Positions 52,553 to 62,386 of a stretch of 64,000 bases of DNA are shown here, one piece after another. Location: assembly GCF_025252405.1 (NCBI RefSeq), contig NZ_CP104307.1, positions 620,001 through 684,000 on the forward strand, read 5' to 3'. The stretch is from Flavobacterium sp. TR2. GTDB taxonomy: Bacteria; Bacteroidota; Bacteroidia; Flavobacteriales; Flavobacteriaceae. Under the pieces are notes generated by a model. The model saw nothing but the letters and a program-made list of their open reading frames with translations, searched no databases and was not told where the DNA came from. Position 1 is the stretch's first letter. Each line of letters begins with the position of its first letter. Made by a program: the position numbers and the translations under genes.

Positions 52553-52727
52553 AACTTAGGAAATTACATTTTAGATCAAAAGTAAGAAATTATATCATTT
52601 CAAAAATGTCCGAAACATTAATTTTTTCAGAAGATTCGTAAAAGTTCCAAATCCTAATAAATGGATAAAAAATTTCAATTAAAGCAAATATAATTGTTAT
52701 TTTGTGCAATCAAATTGAAAAACCGTT

Positions 52728-54416
52728 ATGTTGAAAAACACTCTAAAATACATTGCATTTATAATTTTAATATCAATGATAAGCTGCGCCAAAAGAGGCA
52801 GCATTACCGGCGGTTTAAAAGATACTTTGCCTCCTGTTTTAGTATCTAGCGTTCCTAAAAATTTTACAACCGATTTTAAAGGAAACACGATCACTTTAAA
52901 TTTTGACGAATACATCAAACTTAAAAACACCAATAAACAGCTGATTATTTCGCCCCCTTTAAAAAACGAGCCGCAAATCACGCCTTCGACTGTCAGTAAA
53001 TTTGTAAAAATTGAACTTCGAGACACTTTGCTGCCAAACACTACTTATAGTTTAAATTTCGGACAAGCAATTCAAGATAATAATGAAGGAAATGCTTTAA
53101 ATCAGTTCAAATACATCTTCTCAACAGGACCGCATATTGATTCGCTCAAATTAAACGGAAGAATCAAAGATGCTTACGGAAAGTATGTTGACAATTTTGT
53201 TTCTGTGATGCTTTACGAAGTAAATGACAAGTTTAAAGATTCTACCATTTACAAAGAATTTCCGCGTTACATTACCAACACTTTGGATAGTATGAGAACT
53301 TTTCAGTTTGAAAATCTAAAAGAAGGAAAATATCTTTTGGTTGCTTTAAAAGACAAAGGATCAAACAATAAATTTAATCCGAAAGATGATAAAATCGGTT
53401 TTTTAAAAAACTACATTACAGTTCCGTCAGATACTGTCTATGAGTTGGAATTGTTTAAGGAAACGCTTCCGCTAAAGGCCTTCAAACCTATTCAGGCTTC
53501 TGGAAACCGTTTGTATCTTCCGTATGAAGGGAAACAGAATTTCAAAAATTCAAAACCAAAAATTACGCTTAAAAACGGCAGCGAAGTTTTGGAAACCATT
53601 GTAACTCAATTTCCTAAAAAAGATTCGCTTCAAGTTTGGTATAAGCCAATAAAAGCAGACTCATTATCGATGGAGGTTGAGAAAGGAAGCTATAATAAAA
53701 AGTTTTCGTTCAAAATTAAAGCCTTAAAAAAAGACACTTTAAATATCAAAGCGATACAAAACGGCGTGATTAATTTTAGAGAGCGTTTTACATTGGAAAC
53801 CGAAACGCCATTGGTAAAATTTGACAAATCTAAAATCAGATTGGTTAACAAGGATTCTGTTGCTGTGCCTTATACCACAGAATATGACGAGTTTGAGCAG
53901 AAACTTTATGTTGATTTCAAAAAAGAGCCTCTAGACAAGTATAGCTTCACTTTCTTGCCTGGCGCTTTGACCGATTTTTACGAAAAAACAAACGACACTT
54001 TATCGTACAAACTCAGCACTAAAGAATATGCCGATTACGGAAATATTATACTGAATCTGAAAAATGTAAAGCGTTTTCCTATCATTGTAGAATTGACCAA
54101 CAAAAAAGGAGATGTTGTTTTAGCCGAAGGATATTCTGAAGGCGCAACAACACTAGAATTCAATTTGCTGCAGCCCGACGTTTTTACAGTCCGAATTATC
54201 TACGACGACAACAAAAACAAACAGTACGATACTGGTAATTTCTTAGAGAAAAAATATTCTGAAGAAGTGTTTTACAATCAGGAAGAATTTGATGTTCGCG
54301 CCAATTGGGATCGAAACGAAACCATCGACTTGAGTATTCCGTTTAATCCAGAAGTGGAGAAAAAACAAGACGATAAAAAGAGAAAAGACGCAGAAAAGAA
54401 ACGGAAAGCTTTCTAA
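52728..54416 (+). CDS. Ig-like domain lipoprotein
   Basis: A 562-residue outer-surface or periplasmic lipoprotein (lipobox ISMISC, Cys 20). After it comes RGSITGGLKDTLPPVLVSSVP and an SbsA/Big_5-type Ig-like domain (about 35-135). The rest is beta-rich, and the C terminus is a charged Lys/Asp/Arg tail (KKQDDKKRKDAEKKRKAF). Such proteins are common near the cell surface of the Bacteroidota, with no assigned activity. The stop codon overlaps the convergent amidase gene by four bases. Confidence 0.8.
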   Translation: MLKNTLKYIAFIILISMISCAKRGSITGGLKDTLPPVLVSSVPKNFTTDFKGNTITLNFDEYIKLKNTNKQLIISPPLKNEPQITPSTVSKFVKIELRDTLLPNTTYSLNFGQAIQDNNEGNALNQFKYIFSTGPHIDSLKLNGRIKDAYGKYVDNFVSVMLYEVNDKFKDSTIYKEFPRYITNTLDSMRTFQFENLKEGKYLLVALKDKGSNNKFNPKDDKIGFLKNYITVPSDTVYELELFKETLPLKAFKPIQASGNRLYLPYEGKQNFKNSKPKITLKNGSEVLETIVTQFPKKDSLQVWYKPIKADSLSMEVEKGSYNKKFSFKIKALKKDTLNIKAIQNGVINFRERFTLETETPLVKFDKSKIRLVNKDSVAVPYTTEYDEFEQKLYVDFKKEPLDKYSFTFLPGALTDFYEKTNDTLSYKLSTKEYADYGNIILNLKNVKRFPIIVELTNKKGDVVLAEGYSEGATTLEFNLLQPDVFTVRIIYDDNKNKQYDTGNFLEKKYSEEVFYNQEEFDVRANWDRNETIDLSIPFNPEVEKKQDDKKRKDAEKKRKAF

Positions 54417-55180
54417 AACTTGATTTCAAACTGATCTCTATCGCTTAAAAAGTCTAATTTTTTACGCGTTTCATACATGGTGTTTTTGTCCAATTCTACG
54501 ACAAAGACACCATTTTTTTCTTGTGGCTCTAAAATATAATTACCTAAGAAATCTATCGCCTGCGAATGGCCGATATGTTCATAATCGTGAGCATCGTTCC
54601 CTATTCTGTTAACTCCAATTACATAAGAAAGATTTTCTATTGCTCGAGCTTTTAGCAAAGCATCCCAAGCATTGGTACGCACTTTTGGCCAATTAGCCAC
54701 ATACAAAATCAGGTCGTAATTTTCTGCATTTCGAACAAAAACCGGAAATCTCAAATCGTAGCAAATCTGAAGGCATATTTTCCAATCCAGATAATTTACA
54801 ATTACTTTTTGATCTCCACGCGTATACACCTTGTCTTCGCCTGCGAGAGAAAAAGAATGTCTTTTATCGTAATATTGAATTTCGCCAGAAGGAAAAACAA
54901 AAAACATTCTATTGTAATATTTTCCATTTTCTGTAATGACAACACTTCCTGTAATCGCTGCATTTTTTTGCTTTGCTTTCAGCTTCATCCATTCGATCGT
55001 TTCGCCCTGCATGGTTTCGGCAACTTCCGAAGCATCCATAGTAAATCCTGTAGAAAACATTTCTGGAAGCACGATCAAATCTACTTGCGAACTAATTTCA
55101 TTGATTTTGGAATCAAAGTTTTCTCTGTTTTTACCGGCATTCTGCCAAAAAAGATCGGTTTGAATTAAAGCAATTCTCAT
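54413..55180 (-). CDS. Nitrilase-family amidohydrolase (omega-amidase-like)
   Basis: A 255-residue carbon-nitrogen hydrolase. The Glu-Lys-Cys triad can be placed in LIVLPEMFSTGF (Glu), YYDKRHSF (Lys) and ICYDLRFPVF (Cys). It is closest to omega-amidases such as YafV, which hydrolyse 2-oxoglutaramate-type amides. It is transcribed alone on the minus strand; the convergent neighbour overlaps it by four bases. Confidence 0.88.
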   Translation of the reverse strand: MRIALIQTDLFWQNAGKNRENFDSKINEISSQVDLIVLPEMFSTGFTMDASEVAETMQGETIEWMKLKAKQKNAAITGSVVITENGKYYNRMFFVFPSGEIQYYDKRHSFSLAGEDKVYTRGDQKVIVNYLDWKICLQICYDLRFPVFVRNAENYDLILYVANWPKVRTNAWDALLKARAIENLSYVIGVNRIGNDAHDYEHIGHSQAIDFLGNYILEPQEKNGVFVVELDKNTMYETRKKLDFLSDRDQFEIKF

Positions 55181-55216
55181 TTTTATAATGGTATGAAAGT
55201 CAAAAACACTTTGAAA

Positions 55217-55999
55217 TTAGACAACAACAAGACTCGGAACAGCGGTTTTATAAGATTTTAGTTTTGCATGAGTCGGCTCTACCTCTGTAATTACATAATT
55301 TATATCAGACAAATTGGCAATTTTCATTTTAAGAACGGTATTCAATTTCTCTGTAATAGTCAGGACCGCTGTTTTTTTAGAAGCATTAATCATGGCTTTT
55401 TTTACCTGAACCGTTTCCCAATCAGAATCAGAATAGCCTCCATCTATATCAAGCGCATTTGTTCCTAAAACCAAGAGATCGGCTTTTATGCTGGCTAATT
55501 GATGAAAAGCTTCCCCGCTCACACACATCTGGCTGTAAGAAGAAATGCTTCCGCCAATCATAATGGTTTTGATGTTTGGCTTATCTAAAAGCTGCACTGC
55601 AGTCAAAGCGGTGATCGTAAAAACGGTCAGATTAAGATCATTTGGTATTAATCGGATAAACTCGCGGATGGTTGTTCCTCCATCAACAATTAAAACCATA
55701 CCATCATGAAGAAGATCGACTGCTTTTTGGGCAATAACCTGTTTGGCTTCTACAGCATAAGTCTGATTCAACGAAGAGTAGTGATATCCTTTGGTCATCG
55801 CGCCGCCTTTTACTTTGATGATAAGCGATTCGGCGTCAAGTTCGTTTATATCACGTCGCACAGTATCTTCAGAAACACCAAGTTTAGCCGAAAGAGTTTC
55901 AAAACTAACACGCGTATGCAGGTTGATCTCTTTTAGAATATGATTTTTACGTTCTTCTTTACTGTAATTTAAAACTTCATTTTCAGTGCTCATGCCCAA
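55217..55999 (-). CDS. DeoR/GlpR-family transcriptional regulator
   Basis: A 260-residue repressor-type regulator. The N-terminal winged HTH (VSFETLSAKLGVSEDTVRRDINEL, about 33-56) is followed by the sugar-phosphate-binding DeoRC domain (IVDGGTTIREFI, MIGGSISSYSQM, LGTNALDIDGGYSD). It is divergent from the GH20 hexosaminidase gene, 157 bases apart, so it may control that gene in response to an amino-sugar phosphate; this is inference from position. Confidence 0.9.
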   Translation of the reverse strand: MGMSTENEVLNYSKEERKNHILKEINLHTRVSFETLSAKLGVSEDTVRRDINELDAESLIIKVKGGAMTKGYHYSSLNQTYAVEAKQVIAQKAVDLLHDGMVLIVDGGTTIREFIRLIPNDLNLTVFTITALTAVQLLDKPNIKTIMIGGSISSYSQMCVSGEAFHQLASIKADLLVLGTNALDIDGGYSDSDWETVQVKKAMINASKKTAVLTITEKLNTVLKMKIANLSDINYVITEVEPTHAKLKSYKTAVPSLVVV

Positions 56000-56016
56000 T
56001 TATTTTTTTCTACTTA

Positions 56017-56024
56017 CAAAAATA
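56017..56024 (-). promoter_or_regulatory. -7 box for the DeoR regulator
   Basis: On the minus strand TATTTTTG matches TAnnTTTG, 18 bases before the start codon. Confidence 0.5.
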
Positions 56025-56109
56025 AACATTTCAGCACATAATTCGTTCAAATCAAAAATTGTATTTGGCAATAAAAAATTCCAATACATTAGTTTTAAAA
56101 CCATTTGCA

Positions 56110-56117
56110 TATCTTTA
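56110..56117 (+). promoter_or_regulatory. Near-match -7 box for the hexosaminidase
   Basis: TATCTTTA differs from TAnnTTTG at the last base and lies 39 bases before the start codon. Confidence 0.35.
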
Positions 56118-56155
56118 AAAATTCCTTTTTAATAAAAATTTAAAGTTTTTCACTT

Positions 56156-58450
56156 ATGAAAAAATTCCTCTTTTTATTTTTCACCCTTTCTTTTTTGAAC
56201 GGAAATGCTCAAAATTCCCAGCAGAATACAACCATAATTCCCGCTCCGAATTTGTATCAGCTGACGGGCGACAGCATTCGGATAAATGGAAAAATTGAGG
56301 TTCTTTTTAAAAACAAAAATTATAGCGAAAAGGAATTAAAATCGGCTGAAATTTTAGAATCGGCATTCAACTCAAAATCCAATCCCAAAAAATCAAATAT
56401 CAAAATTGAACTTAATTCAGATGTAAATTTCAAATCAAAAGAGAGCTATAAAATTGAAATTGCCTCGAACAAAATTTCAGTTTCAGGAAAAGAAGAAGGG
56501 CTTTTTTATGCTATCCAATCTTTATTGCAGCTTCTTCCAAACAGGCCTTCGGGGACAGAAATTAAAATTCCGTGCCTAATCATCGAAGATTCGCCCCGAT
56601 ATTCTTACCGAGGCTTGCATTTAGACGTTTGCCGCCATTTTTTCTCTGTTGATGTCATAAAAGATTTTATCAGACAAATGTCTTGTTATAAGCTAAACAA
56701 CTTTCATTGGCACTTAACAGACGATCAAGGATGGAGAATTGAGATTAAAAAATACCCAAAACTTACAGAAATCGGTTCAAAAAGAGCAGAGACTTTAGTC
56801 GGCAATAAATTTGAAAGATCGCCATTCTTTTTTGACGGAAATCCATACGGCGGATTTTATACTCAGGAAGAAATTAAAGACGTAGTGAAATTTGCCGAAG
56901 ATCATTATGTAAATATTATTCCAGAAATCGAAATGCCAGGTCACGCCTCGGCAGCTGTTACAGCTTATCCGAATTTGGCTTGTTTTCCGGACCGAAATTA
57001 TAAAGTTGCAACATCATGGGGTGTTTTTGAAGATGTTTTCTGCGCAGGAAAAGACGAAACTTTTACTTTTTTAGAAGATGTTTTGACAGAAGTGATGGTT
57101 CTTTTTCCGAGTAAAAACATTCATGTTGGCGGAGACGAATGTCCAAAAACCAGATGGAAAGCTTGTCCGAATTGCCAAAAGCGAATTAAAGATCTCGGTC
57201 TAAAAGACGAACACGAACTGCAAAGCTATTTTATTAAAAGAATTGAAAAATTTCTGAATGCGAATGGAAGACAGATTTTTGGCTGGGATGAAATCTTAGA
57301 AGGCGGATTGGCGCCAAACGCAGCTGTGATGTCTTGGCGCGGAGAATCGGGCGGGATTCATGCGGCAAAATTAAAACATCCAGTCGTAATGACTCCAGAA
57401 GCAACGGTCTATTTTGATTATAACCAAGGCTATTCGCCAAACGAACCGCTTACTGTTGGCAGATTAAGCACTTTAGAAAAAGTCTATCATTACAACCCGA
57501 CTCCCGTTGACAGTTTAAATGTCGAAGAACAAAAATATATTCTTGGAGTTCAAGCTAATCTTTGGTCAGAATATTTAACAAATGCGGCGAAATTAAATTA
57601 TATGCTTTATCCTCGAGTTTTTGCCTTGGCTGAAATTGCTTGGACCGAACCTCAAAACAAAAACTACAATCATTTCATTCAAAACCAGCTGCCTTATCAT
57701 TTAGAAAAATTAGAAGCAGCAAGCAGATTATACAAAGTTCCAACGCCTTTTGGTGCAGATGAAACAGCTTTAATTGCATCAAAATATATTTTGGAGGTAA
57801 AACCGACCATTAAAAACGGAAAGATCTTTTACACGATTGACGGTTACAATCCTGATGAAACGGCAAACCTTTACCAAAATCCCGTGACAGTAAATATCCC
57901 AAAGGGAGAATATCGAGTTATCAAAACGATTCAAATTAGCGAAAGCGGAAAAAGAAGTTCCATCAACAAAATCATTGTTAGAAATTCGGATCAAAAACCT
58001 TCACTTGCGATCCAGCCAAAGAAAAAGGGTTTGAAATACGAGTATTTTACAGGAACGTTTAAACAAACACAAGATCTAGAACTTTCAAAACCTGTCAATT
58101 CGGGAATTTTAGAAGGCAAAATCAGTGCAGAAAAATGGAAAACGAAATTAGAGCGCTATATCGGCTTAAAATTTAGCGGATATGTCTTTATACCAGAAAC
58201 GGGAAATTATACTTTTTCGACACTTTCAGATGACGGATCAAAGCTTTTTATAGACGATGAATTAATTGGGGACAACGATGGCCTTCATTGGATGAACGAA
58301 GCTTATGGCGCTGTTAAACTAGAAAAGGGGGTTCACAAACTCAACATCAGCTATTTTGATTTAACTGGCGGTACAGCTTTAAAATGCTTTATTCAAAAAG
58401 AAGGACAGAAGAAAGAAGAAATTAGCGCTTCACAATTGTTCTATGAATAG
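56156..58450 (+). CDS. Family 20 beta-N-acetylhexosaminidase with PA14-type C terminus
   Basis: A 764-residue exported glycosidase (signal peptide about 1-19, MKKFLFLFFTLSFLNGNA). The GH20b-like domain is at about 25-145, then the GH20 barrel with RGLHLDVCRHFF, FHWHLTDDQGWRIEIK and the catalytic Asp-Glu pair in HVGGDECPKTRW. A chitobiase-like C-terminal domain and a PA14-type domain (about 630-760, ETGNYTFSTLSDDGSKLFID) follow. It would release GlcNAc or GalNAc from chitin- or glycan-derived oligosaccharides. No other carbohydrate genes or SusCD pair are adjacent. A terminator follows. Confidence 0.93.
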   Translation: MKKFLFLFFTLSFLNGNAQNSQQNTTIIPAPNLYQLTGDSIRINGKIEVLFKNKNYSEKELKSAEILESAFNSKSNPKKSNIKIELNSDVNFKSKESYKIEIASNKISVSGKEEGLFYAIQSLLQLLPNRPSGTEIKIPCLIIEDSPRYSYRGLHLDVCRHFFSVDVIKDFIRQMSCYKLNNFHWHLTDDQGWRIEIKKYPKLTEIGSKRAETLVGNKFERSPFFFDGNPYGGFYTQEEIKDVVKFAEDHYVNIIPEIEMPGHASAAVTAYPNLACFPDRNYKVATSWGVFEDVFCAGKDETFTFLEDVLTEVMVLFPSKNIHVGGDECPKTRWKACPNCQKRIKDLGLKDEHELQSYFIKRIEKFLNANGRQIFGWDEILEGGLAPNAAVMSWRGESGGIHAAKLKHPVVMTPEATVYFDYNQGYSPNEPLTVGRLSTLEKVYHYNPTPVDSLNVEEQKYILGVQANLWSEYLTNAAKLNYMLYPRVFALAEIAWTEPQNKNYNHFIQNQLPYHLEKLEAASRLYKVPTPFGADETALIASKYILEVKPTIKNGKIFYTIDGYNPDETANLYQNPVTVNIPKGEYRVIKTIQISESGKRSSINKIIVRNSDQKPSLAIQPKKKGLKYEYFTGTFKQTQDLELSKPVNSGILEGKISAEKWKTKLERYIGLKFSGYVFIPETGNYTFSTLSDDGSKLFIDDELIGDNDGLHWMNEAYGAVKLEKGVHKLNISYFDLTGGTALKCFIQKEGQKKEEISASQLFYE

Positions 58451-58454
58451 AAAA

Positions 58455-58491
58455 CAAAAAACGCATCAACCGTGGCTGATGCGTTTTTTTT
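58455..58491. terminator. Bidirectional terminator
   Basis: AAAAAACGCATCA pairs with TGATGCGTTTTTTT around a short loop, between the convergent hexosaminidase and sdhB genes. Confidence 0.85.
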
Positions 58492-58510
58492 AAATATACT
58501 AAATTGTGTA

Positions 58511-59257
58511 TTATCCTTTCAAGCTTGCTGCTAAATACTCACGGTTCATACGTGCGATATTTTCAAGCGAAATTCCTTTTGGACATTCGATTTCACAAGC
58601 TCCCGTGTTTGTACAGTTACCGAAACCTTCTAAATCCATTTGGTGAACCATGTTTAATACACGATCAGTTGCTTCCACTTTACCTTGTGGCAATAATGTA
58701 TATTGAGAAACTTTTGCAGAAACGAATAACATTGCTGAAGAGTTTTTACAAGTTGCAACACAAGCTCCGCAACCAATACAAGCAGCAGCATCAAATGACT
58801 TATCTGCATCAGCTTTTGGAACTGGAATAGTATTCGCATCGATTGTGTTTCCTGAAGTGTTTACAGAAATAAATCCTCCAGCGTGCTGGATTCTATCAAA
58901 AGAACTTCTGTCAACTACTAAATCTTTAATTACTGGGAAAGCTTTTGCTCTAAATGGCTCGATAAAAATTGTATCGCCATCTTTAAACATACGCATATGC
59001 AACTGACAAGTCGTAACACCTCTATCTGGTCCGTGCGCTTCACCGTTGATGAATAAAGAACACATTCCGCAGATTCCCTCGCGGCAATCGTGGTCAAATG
59101 CTACAGGCTCTTGTCCTTTGTTGATTAGATCTTCGTTAAGAACGTCTAACATTTCAAGGAAAGACATATCTGGTTCGATTCCATCGATAGGATATTCTAC
59201 AATCCCTCCTTTATCTTGGGCGTTTTTCTGACGCCATATTTTTAATGTAAGTTTCAT
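58511..59257 (-). CDS. sdhB: Succinate dehydrogenase/fumarate reductase iron-sulfur subunit
   Basis: Carries electrons from the flavoprotein to quinone. The 248 residues show the [2Fe-2S] ligands ([11 protein letters not shown], Cys58/63/66 and Cys84), then two further clusters in [13 protein letters not shown] and the [14 protein letters not shown] stretch. The second motif of the [3Fe-4S]/[4Fe-4S] region is as in Bacteroidota enzymes. The gap to sdhA is 95 bases and contains GTCGAAAGTCGAAAGTCG simple repeats. Confidence 0.95.
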   Translation of the reverse strand: MKLTLKIWRQKNAQDKGGIVEYPIDGIEPDMSFLEMLDVLNEDLINKGQEPVAFDHDCREGICGMCSLFINGEAHGPDRGVTTCQLHMRMFKDGDTIFIEPFRAKAFPVIKDLVVDRSSFDRIQHAGGFISVNTSGNTIDANTIPVPKADADKSFDAAACIGCGACVATCKNSSAMLFVSAKVSQYTLLPQGKVEATDRVLNMVHQMDLEGFGNCTNTGACEIECPKGISLENIARMNREYLAASLKG

Positions 59258-59352
59258 ACCTTTTTCGTTTGAAAGTCATAAAGTCGAAAGTCGAAAGTCG
59301 CTTGGCGCATTTTGCCTTTTGACTTTAAGACTTTGGGCTTTCGACCAAATTC

Positions 59353-61353
59353 TTATTTATAACTTCTTTGAACTAATTTAATGTTTTCGTAATTAAGAGG
59401 TTCTTTGTGCAACACTGCATCACTTGGTTTTCCTTTGTATTCCCAAGCTGCAACGTATGCAAAGTTTTCGTCGTCACGAAGTGCTTCTCCTTCTTCTGTC
59501 TGATACTCCTCACGGAAGTGACCACCACAAGATTCGTTACGGTGTAAAGCATCTTTTGCAAACAATTCTCCTAATTCTAAGAAATCGGCAACACGAGTCG
59601 CTTTTTCCAATTCCTGATTAAATTCGTTAGCGTTTCCAGGAACTTTTACATCTCTATAAAACTCTTCACGTAAAGCAGCAATTTCTTCGATAGCCTCAGT
59701 TAAACCTTTAGCATTACGAGCCATACCTACTTTATTCCACATGATCTTTCCAAGTTTTTTGTGGAAATAATCTACAGAATGTTTACCGTTGTTATTGATA
59801 AATTTATTGATTTGATCTACAACTGCTTTCTCAGCTTCAACGAATTCTGGCAAGTCTGTAGAAATTGGTCCCATTTTAATATCTGGAGCTAAATAATCTC
59901 CGATAGTGTATGGCAATACGAAGTATCCATCAGCTAAACCTTGCATTAAAGCAGAAGCTCCAAGTCTGTTTGCTCCGTGGTCAGAGAAGTTAGATTCTCC
60001 AATTGAGAAACATCCAGGAATTGTAGTCATTAAGTTATAATCAACCCATGTTCCACCCATTGTGTAGTGAACTGCCGGGTAAATCATCATTGGCGTTACA
60101 TACGGATCTTCGTCAACGATTTTCAAGTACATTTGGAATAAGTTTCCATATTTACTTTTCACGATATCAGTTCCTAATTTAGTAACTAAAGCTTTGTCAT
60201 TTTCATTCAATCCTTTTACGTGAGCAGCTTCTTTTCCGTAACGTTCGATAGCCGCCGCAAAATCAAGATAAACTGCTTCTCCAGTTTTGTTAACACCAAA
60301 ACCAGCATCACATCTTTCTTTAGCCGCACGAGACGCAACGTCACGAGGAACCAAGTTACCAAAAGCAGGATATCTTCTTTCCAAGAAATAATCTCTTTCT
60401 TCTTCAGATAAATCAATTGCTTTTTTCTTTCCTTCACGGATTGCCTGAGCATCTTCAATTTTCTTTGGTACCCAAATACGACCGTCATTACGTAAAGATT
60501 CAGACATCAAAGTCAATTTAGACTGGTGATCTCCTGAAACTGGAATACAAGTTGGGTGAATTTGCGTGTAACAAGGATTTGCGAAAAATGCTCCTTTTTT
60601 ATGAATTTTCCAAGCTGCTGTTGCGTTACTTCCCATAGCATTTGTTGAAAGGAAAAATACGTTTCCGTATCCTCCAGAACCAATTACTACCGCGTGAGCA
60701 GAATGTCTTTCTATTTCTCCAGTGATTAAGTTACGAGCGATAATCCCTCTCGCTTTTCCATTCACGATTACAATGTCAAGCATTTCGTGACGGTTGTACA
60801 TTTTAATTTTTCCACGGCCAATCTGACGGTTCATTGCAGAATAAGCTCCTAACAACAATTGCTGTCCAGTTTGTCCTTGTGCGTAGAATGTACGAGAAAC
60901 TAAAGTTCCTCCAAAAGAACGGTTATCTAAAAGTCCGCCGTATTCACGAGCCAATGGCACCCCTTGAGCCACACATTGGTCAATAATGTTAGCAGAAACT
61001 TCAGCCAAACGATATACGTTTGCCTCACGTGCACGGTAATCGCCTCCTTTTACAGTATCATAAAACAATCTGTAAGTTGAGTCACCGTCACCTTTATAGT
61101 TTTTTGCCGCGTTGATACCTCCTTGTGCAGCGATCGAGTGCGCACGACGTGGAGAATCTTGGAAGCAGAATGCTTTTACGTTATATCCTAACTCAGCCAA
61201 AGTAGCCGCAGCCGAACCTCCAGCCAAACCTGTACCAACAACAATAATATCTAAGTTACGTTTGTTAGCCGGATTTACTAAATTAATATGATCTTTATAA
61301 TTTGTCCATTTGTCCGCAATAGGACCATTTGGAATTTTTGAATCTAATGCCAT
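59353..61353 (-). CDS. sdhA: Succinate dehydrogenase/fumarate reductase flavoprotein subunit
   Basis: Oxidises succinate (or reduces fumarate) with covalent FAD. The 666 residues show the FAD-binding [17 protein letters not shown], the flavinylated His72 in [16 protein letters not shown], and active-site residues in [11 protein letters not shown] and HYTMGGTW. The length and this layout match the Bacteroidota type. It lies 11 bases downstream of sdhC. Confidence 0.96.
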   Translation of the reverse strand: MALDSKIPNGPIADKWTNYKDHINLVNPANKRNLDIIVVGTGLAGGSAAATLAELGYNVKAFCFQDSPRRAHSIAAQGGINAAKNYKGDGDSTYRLFYDTVKGGDYRAREANVYRLAEVSANIIDQCVAQGVPLAREYGGLLDNRSFGGTLVSRTFYAQGQTGQQLLLGAYSAMNRQIGRGKIKMYNRHEMLDIVIVNGKARGIIARNLITGEIERHSAHAVVIGSGGYGNVFFLSTNAMGSNATAAWKIHKKGAFFANPCYTQIHPTCIPVSGDHQSKLTLMSESLRNDGRIWVPKKIEDAQAIREGKKKAIDLSEEERDYFLERRYPAFGNLVPRDVASRAAKERCDAGFGVNKTGEAVYLDFAAAIERYGKEAAHVKGLNENDKALVTKLGTDIVKSKYGNLFQMYLKIVDEDPYVTPMMIYPAVHYTMGGTWVDYNLMTTIPGCFSIGESNFSDHGANRLGASALMQGLADGYFVLPYTIGDYLAPDIKMGPISTDLPEFVEAEKAVVDQINKFINNNGKHSVDYFHKKLGKIMWNKVGMARNAKGLTEAIEEIAALREEFYRDVKVPGNANEFNQELEKATRVADFLELGELFAKDALHRNESCGGHFREEYQTEEGEALRDDENFAYVAAWEYKGKPSDAVLHKEPLNYENIKLVQRSYK

Positions 61354-61364
61354 TATAATTGATA

Positions 61365-62030
61365 TTAATTATTGAAATGATGAAATAAAGCGATAATTAC
61401 GAAAAGTGCTGGAACTACAACTGCAAACCAGTAACCTACTTTCGCTAAAAATCTAGAGTATTTGTTATACATCCCTACAGATTGAAGAGAAGATGCAAAC
61501 CCGTGCCATAAGTGGAATCCTAAAAGGATAAATGACACACAGTACAATGCCGTACGAATTGGATCGTGGAATTTGTGAACTAACTCACCATAATACCTTG
61601 TAGCATCTGGTGCTGTACCTGCAATATATTTGTAGGTAACTTCAGGAAACCAGAAATCATAAAAATGCAATCCTAAGAAAGCCAAAATAACCAATCCAGA
61701 AATAATCATATTTCTAGAACTCCAAGAAGCGTTTGCTGCTCCATTGTATTTTGCGTATGCAATTGGTCTTGCCGCGCTGTTTTGAGCCGTCAGAATAAAT
61801 CCCATTACGAAGTGGAAAATTACTCCGAATGCCAAAATTGGCTGCATTACATACTGAATCAGCGGATTGTATCCCATAAAGTGAGAAGCCTCGTTAAAAA
61901 CGTCTTCACTAATAATAGAGATAAAATTTAAGGAAACATGCAGCGCTAAAAACGTGATTAAGAATATTCCCGAAAGAGCCATAGCTACTTTCTTTAAAAT
62001 GGAAGCATTCAATAGTGCAGATTGTGCCAT
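61365..62030 (-). CDS. sdhC: Succinate dehydrogenase cytochrome b subunit
   Basis: A 221-residue, five-helix membrane anchor of the b558 type (single subunit, two haems). His residues in helices ([41 protein letters not shown]) are candidate haem ligands. It passes electrons to menaquinone and heads the operon sdhC-sdhA-sdhB. Confidence 0.94.
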   Translation of the reverse strand: MAQSALLNASILKKVAMALSGIFLITFLALHVSLNFISIISEDVFNEASHFMGYNPLIQYVMQPILAFGVIFHFVMGFILTAQNSAARPIAYAKYNGAANASWSSRNMIISGLVILAFLGLHFYDFWFPEVTYKYIAGTAPDATRYYGELVHKFHDPIRTALYCVSFILLGFHLWHGFASSLQSVGMYNKYSRFLAKVGYWFAVVVPALFVIIALFHHFNN

Positions 62031-62062
62031 AAGTGTTAAGTAGTTTATTTTAAAAAATTAGA

Positions 62063-62093
62063 CAAAAATAATTCAATTACAAAAGAACTACAA
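62063..62093 (-). promoter_or_regulatory. Promoter of the sdh operon
   Basis: On the minus strand TTG at 62091-62093 is separated by 20 bases from TATTTTTG at 62063-62070, fitting the Bacteroidota -33/-7 layout. The -7 box is 32 bases before the sdhC start. Confidence 0.6.
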
Positions 62094-62337
62094 CCATTTC
62101 GCTGTTATTTATAATGATTTTAAAATAGCTCTTCCCTACGTACTTTTACGTACACAAATGAAGCTGATAAAAAATAATTCACTATAGAAAACCTCAAAAC
62201 ATTGCTTTTTAAGCCTTAAAGAAAATTTTACGCACTAAGTAGATTACCGAAAATTTATCATATTGTTATTTTATTCAAACTTTTAATTTATTTTCTTCAA
62301 AAGTGTTCACCGTCTCAAATTTTGTCTGAGTAAAAAA

Positions 62338-62367
62338 TTGTCATTCCACAACATAGTTTTACCTTTA
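62338..62367 (+). promoter_or_regulatory. Promoter of the HMG-CoA synthase gene
   Basis: TTG at 62338-62340 and TACCTTTA at 62360-62367 (last base off consensus), separated by 19 bases. The start codon is 19 bases downstream. Confidence 0.5.
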
Positions 62368-62386
62368 GCGGCTCAAAAAATTAATA

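Larger units (their letters stand above)
62031..62386. other. Divergent spacer sdhC/mvaS
   Basis: Apart from the two promoters at its ends, this 356-base gap is AT-rich with no gene, no clear repeat and no recognisable riboswitch. Confidence 0.5.

Noticed and set aside
55217..58450. A polysaccharide-utilisation locus around the GH20 gene
   Set aside because: Only a DeoR-type regulator and one glycosidase are present; there is no SusC/SusD pair or other carbohydrate enzyme nearby.
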